Positions 51,845 through 60,169 of a stretch of 64,000 nt of DNA are shown one piece after another (the first letter of the stretch is position 1; every line of letters starts with the position of its first letter). A program made the position numbers and the translations under genes. The notes under the pieces were generated by a model. The model was given only the letters and a program-made list of their open reading frames with translations, searched no databases and had not been told where the DNA came from. The DNA is taken from assembly GCA_021740385.1 (NCBI GenBank), contig JAIOZY010000002.1:1-64000 (forward strand), in the 5' to 3' direction. This DNA is from Prolixibacteraceae bacterium (GTDB lineage Bacteria; Bacteroidota; Bacteroidia; Bacteroidales; Prolixibacteraceae).

Positions 51845-51990
51845 ACTGAATCAGTTTTTGATTTTTTTTAAATCATGTTTCCATATTGAGCCCGATTCAG
51901 AGTTTTCTTTGAGTTGGGCTTCTATTTTAAAGATTTCGCTGCCGTTTTTTGAAGGCAGGTATTCAATTTGAATTTAATGACTTAACTAAA
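51845..51990 (+). promoter_or_regulatory. Structured 5' leader of the xylose symporter mRNA
   Basis: A 14-bp hairpin (51889-51902 with 51907-51920, three G-U pairs, loop TTTT) dominates. An upstream AATCA/TGATT hairpin (51850-51864) is followed by a T run, and CTGAATC (51846-51852) can pair with GATTCAG (51894-51900) inside the left arm. These mutually exclusive pairings look like an attenuator or RNA switch. No known riboswitch class was recognised. Confidence 0.5.
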
Positions 51991-53367
51991 ATGAAACAAA
52001 ACAAAATCTTTGTCACGGCAATAACCATTGTTGCAACCCTGGGGGGGTTGTTATTTGGTTACGACACAGCCGTCATTTCAGGCGCCGAAAAATCGGTACA
52101 GGCTTTTTTGATCGACAGTCAGGGACTAAGCACACTCATTCATGGACTGACCATCTCGAGTGCGCTCATTGGCTGCATTATTGGTGGAGCGCTTTCGGGG
52201 TTACTGGCTTCAAAAATCGGGCGTAAAAAATCGTTGATGATAGCAGCCTTTTTGTTCTTTATTTCGGCCCTTGGATCGGGTTCTCCCGAATTTTTGTTTT
52301 TTCCAAAGGGCGAAACTTCCATGGGATTGTTATACATTTTTAATTTTTACCGCATAATAGGAGGGATAGGAGTTGGCATGGCTTCGGCCATTTGCCCCAT
52401 GTACATTGGCGAAATTGCTCCTGCCGAAATCCGCGGACGCCTGGTATCGCTTAACCAGTTTGCCATCATTTTCGGGATGCTTGTGGTTTATTTTGTAAAC
52501 TGGGGCATTGCCAACGGGCAAAGTTTGGATTGGATTAATGACATTGGTTGGCGGAGGATGTTCCAGTCGGAAGCCATCCCGGCCGGACTGTTTGGCATAT
52601 TGCTGTTTTTCGTACCCGAAACCCCCCGGTATTTAACACTCAAAAATAAAAACAACGAGGCTCTTAATATCCTTTCAAAAATAAACGGGATAGAAAAAGC
52701 CAAAGAGATCCACGCGGAAATTAAACGGACCATTGAACACCACTCCGGAAAAATTTTCTCGTACGGCAAACTGGTCATCATTATCGGTATTTTGCTTTCG
52801 GTATTCCAGCAATTTGTTGGCATTAACGTGGCCCTTTACTATGCTCCCCGCATTTTTGAAAGCATGGGAGCTGCAAAAGACGCTTCAATGATGCAAACCG
52901 TTGTAATGGGCCTTGTAAATGTAGTTTTCACGGTACTGGCAATTGTAACGGTCGACAAATGGGGCAGGAAACCGCTACTAATGGTAGGGTCGATAGGTAT
53001 GGCCGTTGGCATGTTTGCCATATCAGCGCTTTCGTTTTTCAATATTATCGGCATAGGTACCCTTATATTCATCATCATTTACACGGCTTCGTTCATGATG
53101 TCGTGGGGCCCGATTTGCTGGGTGCTCATTTCAGAAATATTCCCGAATAAAATAAGGGGTAGGGCAGTAGCCATTGCCGTGGTTGCCCAGTGGGCTGCCA
53201 ACTACCTTATCTCGTCAACTTACCCGTCCATGATGGAATTCAGCGGCGGGTTCACATACGGTTTTTACGGGGTAATGAGTATACTTTCGTTCATTTTTGT
53301 ATGGCGCCTTGTTCCCGAAACAAAGGGAAAAACCCTTGAGGAAATGGAAAACATCTGGAAAAAATAG
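51991..53367 (+). CDS. Sugar porter, probable D-xylose:H+ symporter (XylE-like)
   Basis: MFS sugar porter of 458 residues with about 12 membrane segments. Family signatures are GYDTAVISGAEK in the first helix, SKIGRKKSL after the second, the PETPRYL loop between helices 6 and 7, DKWGRKPLL after the eighth and the C-terminal VPETKGKTLEEME. The sugar-contact pair QQFVGIN is present. ATG 51991 is used because it follows the structured leader. Context with xylAB makes xylose the likely substrate, though glucose or related sugars cannot be excluded. Confidence 0.93.
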   Translation: MKQNKIFVTAITIVATLGGLLFGYDTAVISGAEKSVQAFLIDSQGLSTLIHGLTISSALIGCIIGGALSGLLASKIGRKKSLMIAAFLFFISALGSGSPEFLFFPKGETSMGLLYIFNFYRIIGGIGVGMASAICPMYIGEIAPAEIRGRLVSLNQFAIIFGMLVVYFVNWGIANGQSLDWINDIGWRRMFQSEAIPAGLFGILLFFVPETPRYLTLKNKNNEALNILSKINGIEKAKEIHAEIKRTIEHHSGKIFSYGKLVIIIGILLSVFQQFVGINVALYYAPRIFESMGAAKDASMMQTVVMGLVNVVFTVLAIVTVDKWGRKPLLMVGSIGMAVGMFAISALSFFNIIGIGTLIFIIIYTASFMMSWGPICWVLISEIFPNKIRGRAVAIAVVAQWAANYLISSTYPSMMEFSGGFTYGFYGVMSILSFIFVWRLVPETKGKTLEEMENIWKK

Positions 53368-53403
53368 AATCGATACTGGATTTTGGATATTTAGATACGC
53401 GAT

Positions 53404-53438
53404 AAAAAAAAAGAACCTGATTTCAGGTTCTTTTTTTT
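53404..53438. terminator. Bidirectional terminator downstream of the symporter
   Basis: AGAACCTGA (53412-53420) pairs with TCAGGTTCT (53423-53431), flanked by A and T runs, so it can serve both the symporter and the convergent sodB. Confidence 0.88.
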
Positions 53439-53567
53439 GTCTGATATCCAGCGTTTAATATCAAGAATAAAAAGCAGTCAGGAATCCTTGCTTCGATTAA
53501 AATTCATTAGTGTCATTTTAAAACACCAATCTATTTAAAAAGACACCAACAACGAACCGACCAATAA

Positions 53568-54149
53568 CTAATTATCATAACGTTCAGCCACAACTTTCCA
53601 ATCAAGTATCTTCCAAAAGTCTTCAAGGTATTTTGGGCGGGCATTTTGTTTATCCAAATAGTAAGCATGTTCCCACACATCGCAGGTCATCAGCGGTTTT
53701 TGGTCGTCAGTAAGAGGATTTCCGGCATTTGGTTTTTGTACAATTTCCAGTTTCCCATCGGCATTTACAACAAGCCAGGCCCAACCGCTGCCAAATAACG
53801 TGGCTGCTGCTTTGGTAAATTGGTTTTTGAACTCGTCAAACGAGCCAAATGTATCCTCAATTTCAACTTTGAGTTTGTCACGCGGTTCATCACAGCCATC
53901 TTTATTAAACTGTTCAAAATAGAACGTGTGGTTCCACACCTGTGCCCCGTTATTAAAAATACCGCCCGATGATTTTTTAATGATCTCTTCCAGGCCGGCA
54001 TTTTCAAATTCGGTGCCTTTAATAAGGTTATTCAAATTATTTACGTATGCCTGATGGTGTTTGCCGTAGTGAAATTCGAGTGTTTGCTTACTAATGTAAG
54101 GTTCGAGTGCATCAAGGCTGTAGGGTAATTTTGGCAATTCAAAATTCAT
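53568..54149 (-). CDS. sodB: Superoxide dismutase, Fe type
   Basis: Dismutates superoxide in the cytoplasm. The 193-residue protein has the four metal ligands: His in LEFHYGKHH (about 26), His in AQVWNHTFYF (about 74), and Asp/His in [14 protein letters not shown]. The Gln in the GAQVWNH segment and CDVWEHAYY are typical of iron enzymes. It lies about 200 bases downstream of a second SOD gene on the same strand. The metal assignment is from motif only. Confidence 0.93.
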   Translation of the reverse strand: MNFELPKLPYSLDALEPYISKQTLEFHYGKHHQAYVNNLNNLIKGTEFENAGLEEIIKKSSGGIFNNGAQVWNHTFYFEQFNKDGCDEPRDKLKVEIEDTFGSFDEFKNQFTKAAATLFGSGWAWLVVNADGKLEIVQKPNAGNPLTDDQKPLMTCDVWEHAYYLDKQNARPKYLEDFWKILDWKVVAERYDN

Positions 54150-54344
54150 GGTCTTTCATTTTTGGTTAAACATAAATATACCGAAGATAATAAAATCCCG
54201 GTTGTATTAACCAAACAATTGTTGGTGGAGAATGTTGAAATTTGACCAATAATTTAAAAAGCACGAACAAATACCCTGGTCTTATAAACTGAACGTTTTT
54301 TGTGGTGCTGTTCGCGCTCTATGTTAAGCTGTTCTATCTATTTA

Positions 54345-54944
54345 TTAAGCATGAAAAAAATCCGAAACCACATCCCAGTTAATTAGTTTCCAAAAAGCGT
54401 CAATGTATTCAGGCCTTCTGTTCTGATAATTCAGATAGTAAGCATGTTCCCACACATCGATACCCAAAATGGGGGTGCCCTGCACTTCGGAAACATTCAT
54501 AAGCGGATTGTCCTGGTTGGGGGTTGATGTAACAATCAGCTTACCGCCCACCTTTACTAACCATGCCCAGCCCGACCCGAAACGGGTTGCGGCTGCTTTG
54601 GCAAATTCTTCTTTCAGTGCCCCGAAGGAACCAAAATCCCTTACAATTGCATCATGTAACGAACCTGAAGGTTTATCGGCGCCTCCCGGTTTAAGCACTT
54701 TCCAGTACAGGTTATGGTTGTAATAACCACCGCCGTTGTTACGTACACCGGCTGGCACTTTATCGGCATTTGAGAAAATTTCTTCAACGGGTTTACCTTC
54801 CCATTCGGTACCGGCAACCATATCGTTTAATTTATTGGTGTATGCTGCATGATGCTTCGTGTGGTGAATTTCCATGGTACGGGCATCTATTAATGGTTCA
54901 AGTGCGTTATACGCATATTCAAGTTTAGGTAATTTAAAACTCAT
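54345..54944 (-). CDS. sodA: Superoxide dismutase, Mn-type motif
   Basis: A second cytoplasmic SOD of 199 residues that differs from its neighbour in the metal-tuning positions: it has the [16 protein letters not shown] segment and [20 protein letters not shown], where the Gln sits near the C-terminal ligands as in manganese enzymes. Ligands are His in MEIHHTKHH, His in YYNHNLYW and Asp/His in [11 protein letters not shown] 54944 is used because an extra 13 residues upstream match nothing. Having both forms lets the cell protect against superoxide whichever metal is available. Confidence 0.92.
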   Translation of the reverse strand: MSFKLPKLEYAYNALEPLIDARTMEIHHTKHHAAYTNKLNDMVAGTEWEGKPVEEIFSNADKVPAGVRNNGGGYYNHNLYWKVLKPGGADKPSGSLHDAIVRDFGSFGALKEEFAKAAATRFGSGWAWLVKVGGKLIVTSTPNQDNPLMNVSEVQGTPILGIDVWEHAYYLNYQNRRPEYIDAFWKLINWDVVSDFFHA

Positions 54945-55112
54945 ACTATTTATTTTTAAAAGTTCAACAATATATAAAGACATGTGTGTCTTTTATTGTA
55001 ATAGACAATTTAGAAAGAGTTTTGTTCAATGCAATGGGTGAATATCTAAAAATGAAAAGGGATTTATTTACCGGTTACAGTTGATAATCCCAAATGATTA
55101 CGTTCAATCAGG

Positions 55113-55155
55113 AGAAAAATCCGCGCAAATCCGTACAACCCGTGTCATCTGTATT
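55113..55155. repeat. Short intergenic repeat of the AATCCG...CCGTGTCATCTG type
   Basis: The segment ATCCGCGCAAATCCG then ACCCGTGTCATCTG resembles a short non-coding repeat I recall from Bacteroidota genomes. Identity is from memory. Confidence 0.35.
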
Positions 55156-55163
55156 CAATTACA

Positions 55164-56192
55164 TCACTCCCAGTCAAGTATGATCTTCCCGCAATTGCCT
55201 TCTTCCATAATATTGAAAGCTTTTTGAAAATCATCGGCTTTAAAGCGGTGGGTGATAACCGGGCTAATGTCGAGGCCACGGGTAAGCATCATTTCCATCT
55301 GGTACCAGGTTTCGAACATTTCGCGCCCATAAATGCCTTTCAGGGTGAGCCCTTTGAAAATAACCTTGTTCCAGTTGATGGTTGTTGTAGAAGGAAGTAT
55401 GCCCAAAAGTGAAACTTTCCCGCCGTTGTACATGTGGTTGATCAGGTCGTTGAAGGCTTGTGGCGAACCCGAGCATTCGAGCCCAATATCGAAGCCGGCA
55501 AGCATTTCCATCCGTTGCATGGCCTCTTCAAATGAATCGGTACGGGGGTCAATCACCTCGTCGGCACCCATTTTGCGGGCCAGTTCGCGGCGGTATTCGC
55601 TCAGATCGGTGCCCAGCACATTACGTGCACCAACAAACTTGCATATTGCCGTGGCCATAGCACCAATGGGCCCGCCAATTCCCGTAATCATTACATCCTC
55701 GCCAATGAGCGAAAACGAAAGTGCCGTGTGGCAGGCATTGCCAAGCGGATCCATTATCGAGACAATTTCATCGGGGATCCGTTTATCAATTTTCATCACG
55801 TTACTAACGGGTACAGCCACGTATTCGGCAAAGCCCCCGTTGCGGTTTACGCCAATGCCAACGGTATGGTCGCAAATATGCTGGCGACCGCGCCGACAGT
55901 TCCGACAGTGACCGCAGGCAATGTGCCCCTCGGCTGTAACCCGGTCGCCAATGTTGTACTGGGTCACTTCCGAGCCCAGTTCAACAATCTCGCCCACGTA
56001 CTCGTGCCCAATAACCAGTGGCGGTTTTATGGTTTGCCGTGCCCATTCGTCCCATTTGTAAATATGAAGGTCGGTACCGCAAATGGCCGATTTTTTGATT
56101 TTGATCAACACTTCGTTAACTCCGGTAACAGGCAGCGGGACATCTTCCATCCACAATCCCCTTTCGGGTTTACTTTTTACAATTGCCTTCAT
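55164..56192 (-). CDS. tdh: L-threonine 3-dehydrogenase
   Basis: NAD-dependent zinc alcohol-dehydrogenase-family enzyme that oxidises threonine to 2-amino-3-ketobutyrate. The 342-residue protein has the catalytic-zinc motifs SAICGTDLHIYKWDEWA and VIGHEYVGEIVE, the structural-zinc CGHCRNCRRGRQHIC, the Rossmann motif ITGIGGPIGAMA, and the threonine-specific DLHIYKWDEW. The 2-amino-3-ketobutyrate ligase (kbl) that would yield glycine is not in the window. Glycine can be used by the P protein encoded at 13709. Confidence 0.95.
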   Translation of the reverse strand: MKAIVKSKPERGLWMEDVPLPVTGVNEVLIKIKKSAICGTDLHIYKWDEWARQTIKPPLVIGHEYVGEIVELGSEVTQYNIGDRVTAEGHIACGHCRNCRRGRQHICDHTVGIGVNRNGGFAEYVAVPVSNVMKIDKRIPDEIVSIMDPLGNACHTALSFSLIGEDVMITGIGGPIGAMATAICKFVGARNVLGTDLSEYRRELARKMGADEVIDPRTDSFEEAMQRMEMLAGFDIGLECSGSPQAFNDLINHMYNGGKVSLLGILPSTTTINWNKVIFKGLTLKGIYGREMFETWYQMEMMLTRGLDISPVITHRFKADDFQKAFNIMEEGNCGKIILDWE

Positions 56193-56285
56193 CTCTTATT
56201 TTTTAGAAATTTAAAAAAACGGGGGGCGAAAAACCATGATATTATTTCAGGTGAAATTGAAACAGAAATAATTGTTTTAAAGTGA

Positions 56286-56825
56286 TTATGTATTTTCGTT
56301 TGTTCTTTTATTGAAAATGTCCCATAGCACAATGCCCACACTCACCGAAATGTTAAACGAATGCTTTGTGCCGTATTGCGGTATTTCGATTGCTCCGTGG
56401 CATAAGTCGACCACTTTTTGTTGTACGCCTTTAACTTCATTTCCAAACACGAGTGCAATATTTTCATTTTTCTTTGGGCTGAAATCGGGAAGCATAATGC
56501 TGTTTTCGGTTTGTTCAACAGCGTAAACCATGTATCCCTCATTGCGCAAACGGGTTACGGCCATTTCGGTTTTCTCAAAATAATGCCATTCAACCGAATC
56601 TTCGGCATCGAGGGCTGTTTTGTGAATATCTTTATTGGGCGGTGTAGCGGTAAACCCGCACAAGTATATGGCCTCGACAAGCAAAGCATCGCAAGTACGA
56701 AATACCGAACCAATATTGTGGCAACTCCTGATATTGTCGAGAACCACCACAAGCGGTTTTTTTGGAATTTTTTTATACTCACCGGTGGTAACCCGGTTTA
56801 GTTCACTGTTTCTCAGTTTTCTCAT
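56286..56825 (-). CDS. TrmH (SpoU) family RNA 2'-O-methyltransferase
   Basis: SPOUT-fold methyltransferase of 179 residues with the three family motifs: NIGSVFRTCDAL (motif 1), LVFGNEVKGVQQ (motif 2) and IPQYGTKHSFNISVSVGIVLWD (motif 3). It lacks the extra N-terminal domain of rRNA-specific members, so the target (tRNA or rRNA) is undetermined. ATG 56825 is preferred to TTG 56831. It begins six bases after the arginine deiminase stop and is probably co-transcribed with it. Confidence 0.9.
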   Translation of the reverse strand: MRKLRNSELNRVTTGEYKKIPKKPLVVVLDNIRSCHNIGSVFRTCDALLVEAIYLCGFTATPPNKDIHKTALDAEDSVEWHYFEKTEMAVTRLRNEGYMVYAVEQTENSIMLPDFSPKKNENIALVFGNEVKGVQQKVVDLCHGAIEIPQYGTKHSFNISVSVGIVLWDIFNKRTNENT

Positions 56826-56831
56826 ATACAA

Positions 56832-58088
56832 CTACCAATCAATACTTTTACGCCGAACAGGCATGCTCATGCAACGCGCACCACCCCCGCCCCGTGCCAG
56901 TTCGGACCCCGGAAGGGTTATTACACTTTTTTTATCGGGGAAAGGCACTTTATTGTTAATAATGTTTTCGGACCTGATAATTTGAAACCCGTGTTTGTCG
57001 AGTTCTTCCAGGGTATGCACGTTTCGTTCATACCCCACGATAACACCCGGCGATAAAGCCAGGAAATTGGCCCCGCTGTGCCATTGTTCTCTTTCCTGTT
57101 GCCAAAGGTCGCCACTTCCGCATTTAACCGGGTTCAGGTCGAAACCCAGTTTTGCAAGTGCCTGCAAAAGACCTGGAACTGTATTTATCGATTTTACCTT
57201 TCCGTTGTCAATTTCGATGTGAATGGTTCGAAAACGGTTATGCGTCATAATTAGCGGTTCATATACCATGCAATAATTGCGGTCGAGGAATGTGAAAACC
57301 ATATCGAGGTGTATGAACGACTCGGGGGCATCGGGCAATTCCTGAACCAGTATGTGGCTTAAACCCAATTTGCTTTTTTTCATGGTTTCAATAATGTAAT
57401 CAACCCCCTGGGTAGACGTTCGCATACCGGTACCAACAACCAGCACATCGTCGCGGGCAACCAGTACATCGCCGCCTTCAATTTTTATATTGTTGTTCAT
57501 TTCGGGGGGCATATCGTTATAGGGATTATACGTGTTTGCCTGAAACCCGGGGTGATGGTTAAATATGGTTTCCATGATTACCGATTCGCGGTGGCGTACG
57601 TTACTGGCCATTTTCCCGATAAGCACATTATTAAAAATGCTCATTGAAGAATCGCGTGTAAAAAAGAAATTGTGAAGCGGATAAAGGCTATAGCGCTCAT
57701 CGCTTAAGTATTTGGTTAGATTATCGCGCCTTAATTCAACTCCTTCAATAAGTTGATTTGCCACTTCGCCTGCATCGAACGGGATCAGAAATTTGGCCAG
57801 CCGGGGCACTCCTTCATCTTTGCAAATACGGTTAAGCAGGTTTTCCTTCAACTGTTCGTCAGCCAACACTTCGGTTAAAAGGGTTTTCACTTCAAAGGTT
57901 TTTGCCTTTTTTGAAAGGATGGCCTTAAAGTGGTAATACTCTTCGTGGGCTACCGAGAGGTTTAAAATATCGCTGTATAAAGCCCTTTTGGCACTTTCAG
58001 GGGTCATTTTTTCCACTTCCTGCCCGGGGGTGTGTACAATTACACACTCCAAATCGCCTATTTCGGAACAAACATTAACATTAAACAT
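56832..58088 (-). CDS. arcA: Arginine deiminase
   Basis: Hydrolyses arginine to citrulline and ammonia, the first step of the arginine deiminase pathway. The 418-residue protein has the start NVNVCSEIGDLECVIVHTPG, the catalytic FTRDSSM, KIEGGDVLVARDDVLVVGTG and HLDMVF segments, and the cysteine nucleophile in ARGGGGARCMSMPV. ATG 58088 is preferred to 58112. The usual partners arcB, arcC and arcD are not adjacent, so it may serve nitrogen supply or acid resistance rather than ATP formation. An inverted repeat TGTAAC/GTTACA (58173-58192) lies about 85 bases upstream. Confidence 0.93.
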   Translation of the reverse strand: MFNVNVCSEIGDLECVIVHTPGQEVEKMTPESAKRALYSDILNLSVAHEEYYHFKAILSKKAKTFEVKTLLTEVLADEQLKENLLNRICKDEGVPRLAKFLIPFDAGEVANQLIEGVELRRDNLTKYLSDERYSLYPLHNFFFTRDSSMSIFNNVLIGKMASNVRHRESVIMETIFNHHPGFQANTYNPYNDMPPEMNNNIKIEGGDVLVARDDVLVVGTGMRTSTQGVDYIIETMKKSKLGLSHILVQELPDAPESFIHLDMVFTFLDRNYCMVYEPLIMTHNRFRTIHIEIDNGKVKSINTVPGLLQALAKLGFDLNPVKCGSGDLWQQEREQWHSGANFLALSPGVIVGYERNVHTLEELDKHGFQIIRSENIINNKVPFPDKKSVITLPGSELARGGGGARCMSMPVRRKSIDW

Positions 58089-58172
58089 AGAAGCATGGTT
58101 GGTTTCATGCAAAATTAGGCATTCTTTTTGATATGGATTCCATACAAAAAATGAATGTTGTCACGTTAAACT

Positions 58173-58196
58173 TGTAACCGTTTTAAGTTACATTTG
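58173..58196 (+). promoter_or_regulatory. Promoter box and inverted repeat upstream of the DUF4294 gene
   Basis: TACATTTG (58189-58196) matches the -7 box, and TGTAAC (58173-58178) with GTTACA (58187-58192) forms a 6-bp inverted repeat that overlaps it, a candidate operator between the divergent arcA and DUF4294 genes. Confidence 0.4.
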
Positions 58197-58228
58197 AACA
58201 GGCAAAGTAAAAAAAGAAACTGCGGGTA

Positions 58229-58825
58229 ATGAAGTTTGGAATATTTCTGTTTTTTATAACGATTTCGGTAACCCTTTTTTCACAAACATCGAAAAGGGAT
58301 TCGCTGCTTTATTTACAATTAACACAGCCCGAAAAAACGGATACCATCACTTATTACCGTGAATTGGAAGAAATTGATGTTTACCCCCGCCCTGTTTACA
58401 AAATTAATTTTCGCCGCTATGCCAGGCTGGTCCGAAAAATCAGGAAAGTATATCCTTTTGCGGTTGAGGCAGCAGCCGAGCTCGAAGTTTACAACGAAAA
58501 ATACAAGGAATTTGAAACCGAAAGGGAACGCCGTAAATATGTCCGCCAGGTAGAGAAAGAGCTTTTTGCCAAACATGAAGATGATTTTAAACGCTTTACC
58601 ATTTCGGAAGGGCGCTACCTGATGTTGCTGATTGACAGGGAAACCGGCGAAACTTCGTACGATTTGATCAAAGAACTCAAAGGTTCACTGCCCGCCCTTT
58701 TCTGGCAGGGATTTGCACTCATATTCGGGAACGACCTGAGAGAAGACTACGACCCCTACTATAAGCACTTTATGATTGAACAGATTGTGCTAATGATTAA
58801 AAAAGAAAATAGACAGCAAGAATAA
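58229..58825 (+). CDS. DUF4294 family exported protein
   Basis: The 198-residue product has a signal peptide (MKFGIFLFFITISVTLFSQ) and the DUF4294 domain (about 40-180), a family I know mainly from Bacteroidota. Conserved blocks visible are EIDVYPRP, RRYARLVRKIRKVYPFAVEAA, EYEKEFxxE-type helices (ERERRKYVRQVEKELFAKHE) and RYLMLLIDRETGETSYDLIKELKGS. Function is unknown. The domain is periplasmic and helical, with many charged residues. It lies divergent from arcA with a shared intergenic region. Confidence 0.82.
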   Translation: MKFGIFLFFITISVTLFSQTSKRDSLLYLQLTQPEKTDTITYYRELEEIDVYPRPVYKINFRRYARLVRKIRKVYPFAVEAAAELEVYNEKYKEFETERERRKYVRQVEKELFAKHEDDFKRFTISEGRYLMLLIDRETGETSYDLIKELKGSLPALFWQGFALIFGNDLREDYDPYYKHFMIEQIVLMIKKENRQQE

Positions 58826-58928
58826 TTTACCTGTCAACCCTACCCGTAATTCATTTTTTTTTCGTAAAATGAATAGCTGAAACACCTGCAATACCACTTT
58901 TGTACAAATTGCTAAAAATAAACCGTCT

Positions 58929-59633
58929 ATGAAAAATTTTTTGATTAACTCACTTGGCAAACCGCAAACACATCAGGACGAATACAGCGAAACGGCCGGC
59001 CCGGTAGTAACCATTTCGCGTGAATGCGGATGCTCGGCAAACCGTATTGCCATTAAATTATCTAAAATACTTACGGGCTATAGTTACCGTCCCGAAATAA
59101 AAAGTGGAATTGAATGGAAGTGGATGAACAAAGAGGTAATTGAACATGCTGCCCGTGAACTGGAAATGCAGCCCGAAAAAATACGCGATGTATTTATGGG
59201 CGAAGTGAAAATGAATATCCATGATGTTACCCACGCGTTTTCAACCACAAAAATATATGATTCCGACAAGCAAAATGTAATTGATACCGTTTCCGGAATT
59301 ATTTACCAGTTTGCCGCAAAAGGTCACTGTATCATTATTGGTCGCGGAGCTGGAATTGTTGCCAGCGATATACACAACAGGCTTAGTATAAAATTACAGG
59401 CACCACCCGACTGGCGCATTAAACGCATTATGGAAATCAGCAACATGAATTACTCCGATGCACACGATTACATGATGGAAGTCGACCGCCAACGAAACCT
59501 GTTTGTTGAACACCTCGCCGGGCGAAAAGTCGACAACAACGATTTCGACGTTGTTTTTAATTATTCCACCCTTACCGACGACGAAATGGTGGATGCAATC
59601 ATTAACATTATGAAAAACAAGAGGTTAATATAA
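58929..59633 (+). CDS. Cytidylate kinase-like family protein
   Basis: P-loop kinase-like protein of 234 residues, of the cytidylate-kinase-2 type. The phosphate loop reads TISRECGCSANRIAIKLSKIL, a relaxed version of the family's G-rich loop, followed by GIEWKWMNKEVIEHAA and HCIIIGRGAGIVASD, the latter a core strand and nucleotide-binding segment. The C-terminal helix bundle (RNLFVEHLAGRKVDNNDFDVVFNYSTL) matches. The true substrate is unknown for this group. It is a single gene after the DUF4294 gene with about 100 bases between. Confidence 0.85.
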   Translation: MKNFLINSLGKPQTHQDEYSETAGPVVTISRECGCSANRIAIKLSKILTGYSYRPEIKSGIEWKWMNKEVIEHAARELEMQPEKIRDVFMGEVKMNIHDVTHAFSTTKIYDSDKQNVIDTVSGIIYQFAAKGHCIIIGRGAGIVASDIHNRLSIKLQAPPDWRIKRIMEISNMNYSDAHDYMMEVDRQRNLFVEHLAGRKVDNNDFDVVFNYSTLTDDEMVDAIINIMKNKRLI

Positions 59634-60169
59634 TTTCTTCAATTACAAACGAATCAATATTCATAAAACCACAATTCCCTTACCGCTATTTTTCTGATGT
59701 TTATATCTGTTTTAAGCAAAATAATGGATATTTATACAGTTTATAAAAGGTTTTTTTTCATCGTACATTTTCATCGTTTAATCAATTCAAAAAATCACTT
59801 CATCAAAACAATTTTTTTGTTTGCAACATTCTTCATTGCTTTAGGTTATTGAATATTTTTTGCCGGTATCACCACCTTTTTTACACCGGCTGATATTTTA
59901 GGTTTATCCTGTTAACCCAAGGCAGCATAAACAATTGTTTTTGAGCTATATAAAAAATAGGAGAAGGAGAAAGGCTTGAAAATATGAAGGGTCAAAAACT
60001 GTTTTGAACGAACCGGCTAACAGCGCATCAAAACCGAAAATAAACGAAAACATGATTGGCTCTCGTGAAATACAACTGGACAATGTTTCCATTGCTCCCT
60101 TGTTTCATTTTCATGCCTTTCCCAATAAAAAAGCAATGGATTTTTCCACATACGTTTTGGCTGAGAAAA
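59634..60169. other. Gene-free stretch before the surface-protein cluster
   Basis: About 530 AT-rich bases with no convincing coding frame. It contains a hairpin GCCGGT/ACCGGC around 59861-59890 and a purine-rich GGAGAAGGAGAAAGG segment near 59960. The promoter of the following large secreted-protein gene is probably here, but I see no exact box. Confidence 0.45.

Noticed and set aside
59861-59945. Hairpin in the pre-cluster gap as a cyclic-di-GMP riboswitch
   Set aside because: The conserved GEMM core sequences are not present; only a simple 6-bp hairpin is visible.
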